Assembly (NCBI RefSeq): GCF_002150765.1
Contig: NZ_MUYM01000001.1
Span: forward strand, 62,001-126,000
Direction: 5' to 3'
Source of the DNA: Lentzea kentuckyensis
GTDB taxonomy: Bacteria; Actinomycetota; Actinomycetes; Mycobacteriales; Pseudonocardiaceae
DNA length: 64,000 nt
Below are positions 1 through 9,404 of the stretch, one piece after another. The notes under the pieces are model-generated. The model did not search any database, was not told the origin of the DNA, and saw only the letters and a program-made list of their open reading frames with translations. Each line of letters begins with the position of its first letter. The stretch's first letter is position 1. A program made the translations under genes and the position numbers.

Positions 1-472
1 CGTCGGCGACGACGGCACGCGCAGCACCGAGGAGGTCATGTCGCTGACCCGCGAGGCCGGTTTCGGCCCGGAGGTCAAGCGCCGCATCATGATCGGCACG
101 TACGCGCTGTCGTCCGGTTACTACGACGCGTACTACGGCTCGGCCCAGAAGGTCCGCACGCTGATCACGCAGGACTTCGCGAAGGCGTTCGAGAGCTTCG
201 ACGTGCTCATCTCGCCGACCACGCCCACCACGGCGTTCAAGATCGGTGAGCGCGCGAACGACCCGATCGCCATGTACAAGGCCGACCTCTGCACGATCCC
301 CGCGAACCTCGCGGGCACCCCGGCCATGAGCGTGCCGAGCGGTCTGTCCGATGAGGACGGTCTGCCGGTCGGCCTGCAGATCATGGCTCCGGCGCTGCAG
401 GACCACCGCATGTACCGGGTGGCCGCTGCCTACGAGGCGGCGCGTGGCGCGTTCGGAGGTCCGTCGCTGTGA
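1..472 (+). CDS. gatA: Glutamyl/aspartyl-tRNA amidotransferase subunit A, 3' end (partial)
   Basis: The 5' part lies outside the window; reading frame 2 is open from the first base to TGA at 470-472. GatA is the amidase subunit of GatCAB. It releases ammonia from glutamine to convert misacylated Glu-tRNA(Gln) or Asp-tRNA(Asn) in the cytoplasm. The visible C-terminus carries typical amidase-signature family segments: [38 protein letters not shown] and [11 protein letters not shown]. It overlaps the next gene by GTGA, and gatB follows, which fixes the assignment. The catalytic Lys/Ser/Ser residues would lie upstream of the window. Confidence 0.95.
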   Translation, partial: VGDDGTRSTEEVMSLTREAGFGPEVKRRIMIGTYALSSGYYDAYYGSAQKVRTLITQDFAKAFESFDVLISPTTPTTAFKIGERANDPIAMYKADLCTIPANLAGTPAMSVPSGLSDEDGLPVGLQIMAPALQDHRMYRVAAAYEAARGAFGGPSL

Positions 473-666
473 ACATCAAGAAGGCGCGGGGTCTCCTCGG
501 TCTGGCCGGTGCCGTCGCGGGGGCCGTGGGAGCGTTCTCCGGCTTCCGGAACGCCCGTGCGAAGAATGACAAGCTGCTCTTGGCGAACGCGATCGCCAGC
601 ATCGCCGTGGCGGTCACCGGTGCGGCGCTGGCCGTTCGTGCTCTGCGGAAGGACGAGTTGGCATGA
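469..666 (+). CDS. Small hypothetical membrane protein between gatA and gatB
   Basis: A 65-residue protein with a GTG start inside the gatA stop (GTGA overlap). Its own TGA overlaps the gatB ATG (ATGA), so it is translationally coupled on both sides. It has a Gly/Ala-rich hydrophobic stretch at about residues 8-24 and a clearer hydrophobic helix at about 36-58, with Arg/Lys between and after them. That suggests one or two membrane segments with a basic C-terminus (RALRKDELA). No family is recognised. The tight coupling supports a real gene but says nothing firm about function. Confidence 0.75.
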   Translation: MNIKKARGLLGLAGAVAGAVGAFSGFRNARAKNDKLLLANAIASIAVAVTGAALAVRALRKDELA

Positions 667-2165
667 CCTCTCTGGTTGAGCTGATGGACTACGACGAGGT
701 CATCGAGAAGTACGACCCCGTCCTGGGCCTCGAGGTGCACGTCGAGCTGCACACCAACACGAAGATGTTCTGCGGCTGCGCCAACGTCTTCGGCGGCGAG
801 CCGAACACGAACACCTGCCCGACGTGCCTCGGCCTGCCGGGCTCGCTGCCGGTGGTGAACGGCAAGGCCGTCGAGTCCGCGATCCGCATCGGCCTCGCGC
901 TGAACTGCGAGATCGCCGAGTGGTGCCGGTTCGCCCGGAAGAACTACTTCTACCCGGACATGCCGAAGAACTTCCAGACGTCGCAGTACGACGAGCCGAT
1001 CGCCTTCAACGGCTGGCTCGACGTGACGCTGGACGACGGCGAGGTCATCCGCGTCGAGATCGAGCGCGCGCACATGGAGGAGGACACCGGCAAGTCGCTG
1101 CACGTCGGTGGCGCCACCGGTCGCATCCACGGCGCCGAGCACTCGCTGCTCGACTACAACCGCGCCGGCGTGCCGCTGATCGAGATCGTCACGAAGATGA
1201 TCCCCGGCACCAAGGAGCGCGCTCCCGAGGTCGCCCGCGCGTATGTGACGGCATTGCGCGACCTGCTCAAGGCGCTCGACGTGTCCGACGTCCGCATGGA
1301 CCAGGGCTCCCTGCGCTGCGACGCGAACGTGTCGCTCTCGCCGAAGACCACCGGCGCGCTGGGCACCCGCACCGAGACCAAGAACGTCAACTCGCTGCGC
1401 AGCGTCGAACGCGCCGTCCGCTTCGAGATGACGCGTCAGGCCGCGGTGCTGGAGTCCGGCGGCGAGGTGACCCAGGAGACCCGTCACTTCGACGAGTCGT
1501 CGGGTTCGACGTCGCCCGGCCGCAAGAAGGAGACGGCGGAGGACTACCGCTACTTCCCGGAGCCCGACCTGGTCCCCATCGCGCCGTCGCGCGAGTGGGT
1601 CGAGGAGCTGCGCGGCACCCTGCCCGAACTCCCCTGGGAGCGCCGCGCGCGCATCCAGAAGGACTGGAACCTCACCGACGAGGTGCTCCGCGACCTGGTC
1701 AACGCCAACGCGCTGGACGTCATCATCGCGACCGTCGACGCGGGCGCGAAGCCGGACGAGGCCCGCTCCTGGTGGGTGTCGTACCTCGCGCAGCAGGCCA
1801 ACACCCGCGGTGTCGAGCTCACCGACCTGCCCATCACGCCGGCCCAGGTGGCCCGCGTGATCGAGCTGGTGAACTCGGGCGCGCTGACCAACAAGCTCGC
1901 CCGCGAGGCCGTCAACGGCGTGCTCGAAGGCGAAGGCTCACCGGACGAGGTCGTCGAGAAGCGCGGCCTCAAGGTCGTCTCGGACGACTCGTCGCTGGAA
2001 AAGGCCGTCGACGAGGCCCTCGCGGCCCAGCCGGACGTCGCCCAGAAGATCCGCGACGGCAAGGTCCAGGCGGCCGGCGCCATCGTCGGCGCGGTCATGA
2101 AGGCCACCAAGGGCCAGGCCGACGCGGCCCGCGTTCGCGAGATCGTGCTCGCACGCTGCTCGTAG
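663..2165 (+). CDS. gatB: Aspartyl/glutamyl-tRNA(Asn/Gln) amidotransferase subunit B
   Basis: 500 residues, the normal length for GatB. This subunit binds the misacylated tRNA, activates the acyl group with ATP and receives ammonia from GatA. Visible family features are [17 protein letters not shown] near residue 21, and a zinc-type cysteine set C37, C39, C52, C55 (CGC...CPTC). The C-terminal half is helical and ends in the YqeY/tail domain typical of GatB (residues about 350-500). The ATG overlaps the upstream stop by four bases, so gatA, the small gene and gatB form one coupled operon. A strong hairpin follows the stop. Confidence 0.97.
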   Translation: MTSLVELMDYDEVIEKYDPVLGLEVHVELHTNTKMFCGCANVFGGEPNTNTCPTCLGLPGSLPVVNGKAVESAIRIGLALNCEIAEWCRFARKNYFYPDMPKNFQTSQYDEPIAFNGWLDVTLDDGEVIRVEIERAHMEEDTGKSLHVGGATGRIHGAEHSLLDYNRAGVPLIEIVTKMIPGTKERAPEVARAYVTALRDLLKALDVSDVRMDQGSLRCDANVSLSPKTTGALGTRTETKNVNSLRSVERAVRFEMTRQAAVLESGGEVTQETRHFDESSGSTSPGRKKETAEDYRYFPEPDLVPIAPSREWVEELRGTLPELPWERRARIQKDWNLTDEVLRDLVNANALDVIIATVDAGAKPDEARSWWVSYLAQQANTRGVELTDLPITPAQVARVIELVNSGALTNKLAREAVNGVLEGEGSPDEVVEKRGLKVVSDDSSLEKAVDEALAAQPDVAQKIRDGKVQAAGAIVGAVMKATKGQADAARVREIVLARCS

Positions 2166-2184
2166 ATACATAATCGAAGCAAGA

Positions 2185-2226
2185 ATCACAAAGGGTCACC
2201 TGTTTGTGCAGGTGACCCTTTGTGAT
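2185..2226 (+). terminator. Terminator hairpin after gatB
   Basis: Perfect 18-bp inverted repeat (arms 2185-2202 and 2209-2226) with a 6-nt loop, 19 bases after the gatB stop. No U-tract follows, as is common for actinobacterial terminators. It ends the gat operon. Confidence 0.85.
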
Positions 2227-2350
2227 CTTAGGCCGACCGAGTGGCTGTTAGCTAAATGAGACGTATACCCGTAGCCGTGTGTGCGACTCTTCCTGACGCA
2301 CCCATCTGGGGGGATGGGAAGTAAATAGTCCAAACGAGGGGGGAAACCTC

Positions 2351-2596
2351 ATGACCGGTCAGCGCGAAGGCTTGGTGGGCGACATCTTCAACAAGGTCAA
2401 GGACCTGTTGACCGATGACGAGCCCAAGAACGACCCCAAGCAGCCTGAAGACCCGCCGCTGGAGACGCAATGCTGCGGCAAGCCGCCGATTCAGCCGGTG
2501 GTCGGTGGCCAGTTGATCAGTGAGGGCGAGGTTCAGCACGAGCTGGACTGCCCCAACCACCCGGACAATCTGGCGAAGCAGGAAGTGGCGAGCTAG
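2351..2596 (+). CDS. Small cysteine-containing protein upstream of the CHAT gene
   Basis: 81 residues, ATG start preceded by a G-rich stretch (GGGGGGAAA, 2339-2347). The protein is acidic and hydrophilic, with a short N-terminal helix (GDIFNKVKDLLTDDE), a proline-rich middle, a CCGKPP motif, a beta-like VVGGQLIS and an ELDCPNHP motif. The three cysteines and one histidine could bind a metal, but that is inference. No signal peptide or membrane segment is seen. It lies 82 bases before the TPR-CHAT gene on the same strand, so it could be co-expressed as a partner, regulator or substrate. No family is recognised. Confidence 0.6.
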   Translation: MTGQREGLVGDIFNKVKDLLTDDEPKNDPKQPEDPPLETQCCGKPPIQPVVGGQLISEGEVQHELDCPNHPDNLAKQEVAS

Positions 2597-2678
2597 TCAC
2601 CCTCTGCGGTGTCCGTCGATCAGGCCTGCGCCTGGTTGGCGGACAGCGCCATTTGGCCGCATGTGGTGTGATGATCAC

Positions 2679-5252
2679 ATGCCCGCTCGTGCCCTGGATA
2701 GAGCGCGCGAGTTGTACCAGCGAGGCTGGGCGGAGCAGTCGAAGTACCGAGCCTCGACCGCCGTCAGCCTTCTCAAGCGTGCACTCGTGCACGCCGACCG
2801 TGCCCCGGACAGTCCAGAACGGACTGAGCTGCGCGTCCGGGTGCTGTACACCCTTGCGATGTGCCTCGGTGAGTCCGGTGGCATGAAGGTCGCCGTCGAG
2901 ACCTTCGACGCGGCTCGGCGCGAGATCGACCTGCTCGACGACGCACGGGCTCGTGCGCAGCTACACGGGATCGTCGACACCAACCAGGGCATTCTGGTCA
3001 TGCGGCTGGGTCAACCCGAACAGGCAGTTCAGTGGTTCGGGCCCCTCATCACCTTCGTCGAGCGTGAGATGGAGGAGTCGCCGGAGCGGGTCGACTCGGA
3101 ACTCGTCCGGCGGCTCGCGTCGTCACTCATCTCAAGGGCCTTCGCGAACGCGGCGGTTCGCAAGCGCGCGCCCGCCATCGCGGACCTGGAACGAGCGAGT
3201 TCGCTCGCTCGCGAGTACGGCTTGGAGGATCTGTACCCGTACTCGGTCGCAGCGTTGGGCAACGCCCACAAGCAGAGCGGTGACGTGGCGGAGGCTTTGC
3301 GCCATTACCAAGAGGCTTCCCGCGTCCTGCGCGCGAGCCAGCAGTTCTCGGTGCTCACGGGAGTCCAGCTCGATCAGGCCGAAGCAATGATCATGGTTGG
3401 CCTGTCGGACGAGGCAGGCAGGCAGCTCGACGAGGCGTTGCCGGTCATGCGCAAGGAAAAGCTCCACCAGGACATCGCCGAGGTGGAGATGTTCCGCGCG
3501 TCGGCCGCTCTGCTCGACGAGCAGTTCGACCTGGCCAGGCGAATGGCGAAGCGGTCGCAGCGCAAGCTTGAGAAGCGTGGCAGCAACTGGTGGATGATGG
3601 CCGCCCTGATCGAACTTTGGGCGCATGCACTGCAGGTCAAGCGCGTGACCAACGCTCTTGTGCAGAAGGCGCTTGCTCTTTCCGATCGCCTGGCGGCCAA
3701 CCACCTCGTGGACGAGGCGAGACTCGCGAAGCTGTTGGCTGCGAGGCTTGAAGTCCGCAGGAGACGACTTGCCGAGGGCAAGGAGCTGCTGCGGCAGTTG
3801 CCAGGTCCTCGCGCGGTCACACCCATCGACCATCGGATGCAACGCAGGCTGGTGCTCGCAGAACTGGGACTGGCCCAGGGAAATCGCCGGGCAGCGCTGA
3901 GGCACGCCCGCAACGGGCTCGAAGAGCTGGGCCAGGTGCGCGACCAGCTGGGTGGCCTGGAACTGGTGTCGGCGACCGCCGTGCATGGTCGTGAGCTCGG
4001 TGAGCTCGCAATCCGTTTGGTGCTGGAAAAGAACGACGCAAGGCAACTGTTCGTCTGGTTGGAACGCACCCGAGCGCAGACCTACCGTTACGAGCCGCTG
4101 GAGCATGTGGAAGATCCTGAGCTGGCAGGGCGAATCGTCGAAGTTCGAGGTCTAGGCCGGGATCTGATGCGTGCGGGTCTCGACGGCAGGCCGACCGCGG
4201 ACCTGCGAAGCAAGCTCGCCAAAGCCCAGCGGGAGGCAAACCGCCTGGGTTGGCACTCGCAGCGCTGGGGCCGGCCGCGTCCGATGGCCAGGCTCAACGA
4301 GGTGATCGCCGAGCTCGGTGAGCGAGCCATGGTCAGCTTCGTGGTGTCGGGTGGCGGGATGGTCGCCGTCGTCATCGCGGGCGGCCAGGTGCGGATGGTG
4401 CGGCTGGGTGCGGCGAAGGAGGCGTTGGAGAGCGCGCGGAAGCTGCACTTCGACCTCAACGCGCTGGCGCCGGACTACCTGCAGCCGCCGTTGGTGCAGG
4501 TCATCGGGGCCTCGGCGCGCAAGCAGGCGGATGCGCTCGACGCGATGCTGATCAAGCCGCTGGCCCACCTCATCGGCGAGCGGGAGCTGATCGTGATTCC
4601 GACCGGCACGTTGTACGCGGTGCCGTGGGGGGTCATCCCGAGCCTGCACGGGCGGCCCGTCGTCACGGCACCGAGTGCCACCGCTTGGCTCGCCGCCAGC
4701 CAGGCCGACATGCCGAAAGCCGATCGGGTGTTGCTGGTGCGGGGGCCGAGCCTGCAGTTCGCGGACGACGAGCTGGATCGGCTGGCCTCCCACCACGACA
4801 AGGCCACGGTCCTGTCGGGGGAGGACGCGACGGCCGCGGAGGTCCTCGCGCACCTCGACGGGGCTGATCTCGTGCACGTTGCGGCGCACGGCGAGCACGA
4901 GAACGAGAACGCGTTGTTCTCACGGCTGGAGCTTGTTGACGGACCGTTGTTCGCGCACGAACTTGGCAGGCTCCGCAAACCGCCCGCGCATGTGGTGCTG
5001 GCGGCGTGTTCCCTCGCGTTGAACCGGATCAGGCCCGGCGACGAAGCGCTCGGCTTTGCCGGGGCGATGCTGGCCGGTGGCACCAGGACCGTGGTCGCCG
5101 CCGCCAGCAAGGTGGGCGACGAGGCGAGTGCGGCGGCGATGGCGGACTACCACCGGGCGTTGGTGGCGGGGGCCGCGCCGGCGGTCGCGTTGGCCGAGGC
5201 GATGGCGAAGGATCCGTTCCGGCGGCCGTTCCTCTGTTTGGGGTCTGGCTAG
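2679..5252 (+). CDS. TPR-repeat protein with C-terminal CHAT (caspase-like) peptidase domain
   Basis: 857 residues from ATG 2679; an in-frame ATG at 2661 is an alternative and neither has a strong ribosome site. Residues about 15-560 are helical TPR-like repeats (for example RARELYQRGWAEQSKYR and YSVAALGNAHKQSGDVAEAL). Residues about 590-857 form a CHAT domain, the clan CD cysteine peptidase fold related to caspases and separase. The predicted dyad is H737 in HVAAHGEHENE and C777 in VVLAACSLAL. CHAT proteins act as site-specific proteases, often switched by partners that bind the TPR part (family knowledge). No signal peptide is present, so it is cytoplasmic. The substrate is unknown; the small upstream gene is the only obvious candidate partner. 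Confidence 0.85.
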   Translation: MPARALDRARELYQRGWAEQSKYRASTAVSLLKRALVHADRAPDSPERTELRVRVLYTLAMCLGESGGMKVAVETFDAARREIDLLDDARARAQLHGIVDTNQGILVMRLGQPEQAVQWFGPLITFVEREMEESPERVDSELVRRLASSLISRAFANAAVRKRAPAIADLERASSLAREYGLEDLYPYSVAALGNAHKQSGDVAEALRHYQEASRVLRASQQFSVLTGVQLDQAEAMIMVGLSDEAGRQLDEALPVMRKEKLHQDIAEVEMFRASAALLDEQFDLARRMAKRSQRKLEKRGSNWWMMAALIELWAHALQVKRVTNALVQKALALSDRLAANHLVDEARLAKLLAARLEVRRRRLAEGKELLRQLPGPRAVTPIDHRMQRRLVLAELGLAQGNRRAALRHARNGLEELGQVRDQLGGLELVSATAVHGRELGELAIRLVLEKNDARQLFVWLERTRAQTYRYEPLEHVEDPELAGRIVEVRGLGRDLMRAGLDGRPTADLRSKLAKAQREANRLGWHSQRWGRPRPMARLNEVIAELGERAMVSFVVSGGGMVAVVIAGGQVRMVRLGAAKEALESARKLHFDLNALAPDYLQPPLVQVIGASARKQADALDAMLIKPLAHLIGERELIVIPTGTLYAVPWGVIPSLHGRPVVTAPSATAWLAASQADMPKADRVLLVRGPSLQFADDELDRLASHHDKATVLSGEDATAAEVLAHLDGADLVHVAAHGEHENENALFSRLELVDGPLFAHELGRLRKPPAHVVLAACSLALNRIRPGDEALGFAGAMLAGGTRTVVAAASKVGDEASAAAMADYHRALVAGAAPAVALAEAMAKDPFRRPFLCLGSG

Positions 5253-5404
5253 GCCGTTCGAGTGGTTGTGCGGTGCTCGGTGAAATGAACGCGCTGGTCA
5301 GTGGTGATTTGTACCCCTGATTGTGGCGGCGGTTGGTTAACTTTTCTCGCTCGCCCGCGCGGTTCTGTGTCACTCTCGTGGTTCAGGTCTTGACCGAGGG
5401 GAAA

Positions 5405-5446
5405 CAACGGCCCGCCTATCGGCTCTAGTCGATGCGCGGGCCGTTG
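5405..5446 (+). terminator. Hairpin between CHAT gene and M14 peptidase gene
   Basis: An 11-bp perfect stem (5405-5415 with 5436-5446) encloses a 20-base loop that contains a second short pairing (ATCG 5418-5421 with CGAT 5430-5433). It ends 16 bases before the next start codon. It may terminate the CHAT transcript or structure the 5' leader of the peptidase mRNA. No U-tract follows. Confidence 0.5.
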
Positions 5447-5462
5447 TGCGAGAAACGACCGC

Positions 5463-7946
5463 ATGCGCAGAACTCTGCTCGCTGTTCTTCTGGCGGTCAC
5501 CGCGGTGGTGGCGGCGCCCGTCAGCGGAACAGCACAACCGTCGAACCCAGACCGAGAGCCCGGGAACGGGCCCGAGCGCAACGAAATCGCAGCTGTAGAC
5601 ACGATCAACTCGCAGCTCGTCCTGGCTCAGGGGGAGAACCAGGCCGACCGCTACCAGGGCTATCCGCGCCGGACGAAGCTGCGGACCTACCCCGAGAACC
5701 CGGCTGACAAGACCATCAAGCTCAACCTGGCGCCATATCACTCGCTCGCGCCGAAGCTGAACGCGTTGCAGCAGAAGAGCAACCGGATCTCGGTCGAGGT
5801 CGCCGGCCAGTCAGGGCTCGGCCGCGACCTGTACCTGGTCACGGTGACCGCGCCCGAGAGTCCGGCGGAAAGCCGTCTGCAGGAGCAGATCCGGGCGAAC
5901 ATCGAAGAGGGGCGCAAGGTCCCCGCAGGCCTCTACAAGGCGCCGATCTGGATCAACAACAACATCCACGGCGACGAGTGGGAGGGCACCGACGGCGCGC
6001 TGCGGGTCATCGAGCACCTCGCCACGTCGAACGACCGCGAGACGCAGAACCTGTTGCGGCGCAGCAGGATCTACTTCAACCTCACGGCGAACCCGGACGG
6101 TCGCGTCGCCGGTACCCGGCAGAACAACGCGGGTTTCGACCTGAACCGCGACTTCGTCACGAGCTCGCAGCCGGAGAACCGGGCGATGCGCGAGATCGTC
6201 GAGCACACCCAGCCGTTGATGATGCTGGACGAGCACGGCTATGTGGAGAACACGCTCATCGAGCCGACCACGCCTCCGCACGGCCAGAACTACGACTTCG
6301 ACCTCTACATCAAGCACGGCTACGCCAACGGCCTCGCGATGGAGAAGGGCGTGCAGGCGCTGGGGCACCCGGAGGCGGCGAAGCCGGAGATCCCGTTCCG
6401 CGACTACGACCCCGGCGTGTGGGACGGCTGGGCGCCGATCTACACCGCGCAGTACTCGATGTACCACGGCGCCATCTCGTACACGATCGAGATCCCGCAG
6501 CAGGTCAACCGGCAGGCGTACGACACGCTGCCCGCAGCCGAGTTGCAGCGCCGGGCGAAGATCAACACCGATGTGGTCGAGTCCACCATCAAGACCACGA
6601 TCGACTACGTGGACGACCACCGCGCCGACCTGATCTCCAACCAGGTCGAGATGTTCCGCCGCGGCAAGGCGGGTGAGCCGCAGCGCGAGATCCCGGACGG
6701 GTTCGTGCCGGGCTTCGGGCCGGAAGACCGCTACCGCACGGAGTTCCCGCGCGCCTACGTGATCACGGACGACCGCTCGGCGCCCGCCACTGCCAGGCTC
6801 GTCGACCTCCTGGTCGCCCACGACGTCCGGGTCGAACGTGCGGAAAAGCCGTTCACGCTGGGTGGTAAGCGTTATCCGGCTGGCTCGTACGTGGTCGACA
6901 TGCACCAGCCGAAGCGCGCGCTCGCGAACGTGATGCTGGAGCAGGGCAGCGACATCAGCGCCAAGGTCCCGGTCATGTACGACATCTCCGGCTGGAGCCA
7001 CCGCCTGCTCTGGGGCGCGTCGATCGACATCTACAAGGACGGCGCGTTCCACTTCAACGGCAAGAACGTCGTCGCGGCGGCCCCGACCGGCAGCCTCGAC
7101 GCCGCTCCCGGTGCCGACCTCGCGCTGACGCTGAACGACGCCAAGGACGCCAACGCCGTCAACGACCTGCTCGGCCGTGGCATCACGCTGCGCCGTCAGG
7201 ACGACGGCACCATCGTGGTCCCGGCCGCGGAAAGGCTCGCCGCCAAGGAGGTCTCCGATCGCTACGGCGTCCGGTTCACCACCGCCAAGCCGGGCGGAAC
7301 GGCGTTGCAGCGCAAGGTGATCGCGGCGGCGGTCGGCCCGGACGAGCTGCAGGTCCTGCGGGAGTCCGGCTTCGACGTCCGCACGATCTCCACGGACGTG
7401 CTGAACGCGGGCTTCGACTGGTCGCGGATCGACGTGCTGTTCGTGTCGTCCGGCCTGAACTACGCGCAGCTCAACGCAACGGCCAAGACGGCGCTCGACG
7501 CGTTCCTGAAGCGCGGCGGTGTGGTCACGCGCGGCGCGACGGGCGGCAAGTTCAACGTCGACGCCACCCTGCTCCAGGCCACGCCGGTCGCGGGCTGGGA
7601 GGACGCTAACGGGGTCGTGAACATGGTCAACGGCAACGGCCCGATCGGCACCAACGCACTCCCGCACTCGTTCGTCTACTCGCCGCAGTGGTTCACGAAC
7701 CTCGGCACGGGCGTGACGGTCGAACAGCGCTATGGCAGCACGGTGATCGCCGCGGGTCACTGGCGTCCGCGCGACGACGGCACGGGTGGCCAGGACGCGG
7801 CAGCAGGTCAGGCGGCGGTCGTCTCCGGCACGGCGGCGAACGGCGCGAAGGTGGTTCTCTTCGGCACCGAGCCGATGTTCCGCAACCACCCGAAGGGCCT
7901 GTACGCGCAGGTCGCGCGCGCCATCTTCTGGACGGGCACGCGCTAG
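5463..7946 (+). CDS. Secreted zinc carboxypeptidase, M14 family
   Basis: 827 residues. An N-terminal signal peptide (about residues 1-25, RRTLLAVLLAVTAVVAAPVSG) marks it as exported. The M14 metallopeptidase domain spans about residues 60-370. The zinc-binding HxxE is H169-E172 in NNNIHGDEWEG, the second histidine ligand is probably H258 in MLDEHGY, and the catalytic glutamate is probably E343 in YTIEIPQQ. The remaining 450 residues form a C-terminal extension ending in a Rossmann-like segment (FVSSGLNYAQLNATAKTAL) followed by a glutaminase-amidotransferase-like region; its role is unknown. Family members remove C-terminal residues from peptides outside the cell. It is transcribed alone; a hairpin shared with the convergent neighbour follows. 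Confidence 0.9.
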   Translation: MRRTLLAVLLAVTAVVAAPVSGTAQPSNPDREPGNGPERNEIAAVDTINSQLVLAQGENQADRYQGYPRRTKLRTYPENPADKTIKLNLAPYHSLAPKLNALQQKSNRISVEVAGQSGLGRDLYLVTVTAPESPAESRLQEQIRANIEEGRKVPAGLYKAPIWINNNIHGDEWEGTDGALRVIEHLATSNDRETQNLLRRSRIYFNLTANPDGRVAGTRQNNAGFDLNRDFVTSSQPENRAMREIVEHTQPLMMLDEHGYVENTLIEPTTPPHGQNYDFDLYIKHGYANGLAMEKGVQALGHPEAAKPEIPFRDYDPGVWDGWAPIYTAQYSMYHGAISYTIEIPQQVNRQAYDTLPAAELQRRAKINTDVVESTIKTTIDYVDDHRADLISNQVEMFRRGKAGEPQREIPDGFVPGFGPEDRYRTEFPRAYVITDDRSAPATARLVDLLVAHDVRVERAEKPFTLGGKRYPAGSYVVDMHQPKRALANVMLEQGSDISAKVPVMYDISGWSHRLLWGASIDIYKDGAFHFNGKNVVAAAPTGSLDAAPGADLALTLNDAKDANAVNDLLGRGITLRRQDDGTIVVPAAERLAAKEVSDRYGVRFTTAKPGGTALQRKVIAAAVGPDELQVLRESGFDVRTISTDVLNAGFDWSRIDVLFVSSGLNYAQLNATAKTALDAFLKRGGVVTRGATGGKFNVDATLLQATPVAGWEDANGVVNMVNGNGPIGTNALPHSFVYSPQWFTNLGTGVTVEQRYGSTVIAAGHWRPRDDGTGGQDAAAGQAAVVSGTAANGAKVVLFGTEPMFRNHPKGLYAQVARAIFWTGTR

Positions 7947-7954
7947 TTCGAAGT

Positions 7955-8005
7955 GCACGCGGGGAGCTTTCGTTCACTTCTGGTGCACGAAAGCGCCCCG
8001 CGTGC
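7955..8005. terminator. Bidirectional terminator between M14 peptidase and VOC genes
   Basis: 23-base arms 7955-7977 and 7983-8005 pair with two mismatches around a 5-base loop, exactly between two convergent stop codons. The arms contain the core GGCGCTTTCGTG (on the reverse strand) that recurs in the hairpin at 29281-29337. Confidence 0.8.
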
Positions 8006-8012
8006 GCCCAAG

Positions 8013-8372
8013 TCAGGCGCCTGGCGGCAGGAAGCCGTGCGCGGACAGGTCGAACCAGTTGCCCTCGGGGTCGATGGCGCGGTACTCGGCGAAGGGGCGG
8101 TCGCCGCCGCGCAGGGCAGGGCGAGGTTCGAGAGTCTCCAGGTACGGCTCGACGGAGTCGACGTGGAAACCGAAGTGGTTGAAGCCGGTCGGGACGTCAC
8201 CGTCGAGGCGCTGCTGGATGAGAGCCAGGTTGATGTACCCGTCGGTGACGAAGTGGCTGCCGTCCGGGTCGGTGTGGAACAGCTCCATCCCGAACCGCGA
8301 GGTGTAGAAGTCGGCCATCTCCTTCGCGTCCTGCACGACGAACGCGATGTGCCGCAACCGGGCCCTGGTCAT
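8013..8372 (-). CDS. VOC (glyoxalase/bleomycin resistance) family protein
   Basis: 119 residues, ATG at 8372 overlapping the upstream gene's TGA (ATGA). One vicinal-oxygen-chelate unit is seen: RHIAFVVQDAKEMADFYTSRFGME at the N-terminus (H8 a likely metal ligand) and EYRAIDPEGNWFDLS near the C-terminus. Such small single-module proteins work as dimers in metal-dependent lyase, dioxygenase or drug-binding roles; the substrate cannot be read from the sequence. It is the last gene of a three-gene operon divergent from a LysR regulator. Confidence 0.85.
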   Translation of the reverse strand: MTRARLRHIAFVVQDAKEMADFYTSRFGMELFHTDPDGSHFVTDGYINLALIQQRLDGDVPTGFNHFGFHVDSVEPYLETLEPRPALRGGDRPFAEYRAIDPEGNWFDLSAHGFLPPGA

Positions 8373-8737
8373 GACTTTCCCTTCGGGATCATGTTGTGGA
8401 ACGCCGCGATCTCCCACTCGTCCTCGCGCCGCACGACGACGGCCTGCGCGTGGGTGGTGATGCCCGCCGGGGTGATGGACGACGTGACGTGCACGACCGA
8501 GACGTCGTCGGTCAGCGGCCTGATCAGGCTGATCTCGGTGGTCAGCTTGGTGTCGCGGTACGGCCCGGCGAAGAGCTGCCCGTGCCCCAGCGCCACGGCC
8601 AGCCGCCCGAAGAGCTCCTCGCCGCGCACGGTGACGAAGTCGACGTCCTCGGCGAACACGCCGGCGAACGCGTCGCCGTCACCAAGAGCCCAGCCCTGCT
8701 CCATGCGTTGCCACAGCGAGTAGATCTGTTCGGTCAT
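8369..8737 (-). CDS. NTF2-like / SnoaL-type small protein (SgcJ/EcaC-like)
   Basis: 122 residues, ATG at 8737. The sequence TEQIYSLWQRMEQGWALGDG, then AFAGVFAEDVDFVTVRG and later VVVRREDEWEIAAFHN, is the cone-shaped NTF2-like fold used by SnoaL-type cyclases, isomerases and the SgcJ/EcaC group. The start codon overlaps the stop of the JAMM-like gene, and its stop overlaps the start of the VOC gene, both as ATGA, so all three are translationally coupled. Enzymatic activity is unproven for this subgroup. Confidence 0.8.
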   Translation of the reverse strand: MTEQIYSLWQRMEQGWALGDGDAFAGVFAEDVDFVTVRGEELFGRLAVALGHGQLFAGPYRDTKLTTEISLIRPLTDDVSVVHVTSSITPAGITTHAQAVVVRREDEWEIAAFHNMIPKGKS

Positions 8738-9315
8738 GAGTGGTTCATCCTCAACGGCAGGCGCAGGCACTCGGCGTCCCACGCGGCAAGCGAGTAGTAG
8801 AGGCCGCCGTGGCGGCGTTCGAGGTAACAGACGACGTTCACGGGCCATCCGCTGTTGCGGAACATGTGCTCGTCCATCGGCGTCGGGCTGTCGCTCAACG
8901 GCCGATCGCGCTCGCACTCGGGGCCGAGCCGGTGCCAGTCCGGGTGCAGGTGGATCGAGCCCAGAACGTCCAGACCGGCGGCATCGGCCGTGCGCGTGAT
9001 TGTCAGCAGGTCGGCGGGATCGAGCCACCACGCCCGCACCGGGTTCTCGTAGGCCGTGCCGAACCGCGGCACGATCGTGGCCGCGAACTCCTCGCGCGCC
9101 GACGGGTCCGTCAGACGCGCGTTGCGGCCGAACGCGACCTCCTGGACGACCGCCTCCGGACCTGCGGTGAGGCCGAGCAGTACCGCGAAACACGGTCTCG
9201 GTTCATCCTCGGTGATGAACGAGTATTCGGCGGACGCGGCCTCCAGAAACGTTTTCACAGCGCGATCCGAAAACAGCACCGCCTCGGTGCGCGTCGGGCG
9301 CTCGGCCAATTTCAT
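8734..9315 (-). CDS. JAMM/MPN-domain-like protein, first gene of the LysR-adjacent operon
   Basis: 193 residues from ATG 9315 (a GTG directly before it at 9318 could add one residue). The order of elements matches an MPN/JAB fold: a strand-like CFAVLLG, then WWLDPADLLTITRTADAAG, then VLGSIHLHPDW with the HxH pair, and a downstream SPTPMDEH that could supply the third ligand aspartate after an unusual insert. The catalytic glutamate expected before the LLG strand is not at its normal place (DEPRPCFAVLLG), so activity is doubtful. MPN+ enzymes cleave isopeptide bonds or act on sulfur-carrier conjugates. No sulfur-carrier or E1-like gene is nearby. Confidence 0.6.
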   Translation of the reverse strand: MKLAERPTRTEAVLFSDRAVKTFLEAASAEYSFITEDEPRPCFAVLLGLTAGPEAVVQEVAFGRNARLTDPSAREEFAATIVPRFGTAYENPVRAWWLDPADLLTITRTADAAGLDVLGSIHLHPDWHRLGPECERDRPLSDSPTPMDEHMFRNSGWPVNVVCYLERRHGGLYYSLAAWDAECLRLPLRMNHS

Positions 9316-9326
9316 CACGGTGCCGA

Positions 9327-9340
9327 ACGTATCGATACGT
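9327..9340. promoter_or_regulatory. 14-bp palindrome in the divergent promoter region
   Basis: ACGTATCGATACGT is a perfect palindrome 12 bases upstream of the JAMM-like gene start and 65 bases from the LysR gene start. It is a plausible operator. A second candidate with the LysR-type T-N11-A spacing lies near 9380-9397 (TTACATTCAGCGATAA). Confidence 0.45.
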
Positions 9341-9404
9341 CCGCGTCTCGCGCGAGAATCCGGAGGGTGTTGAGGCTATTACATTCAGCGATAACATCGG
9401 GCGT

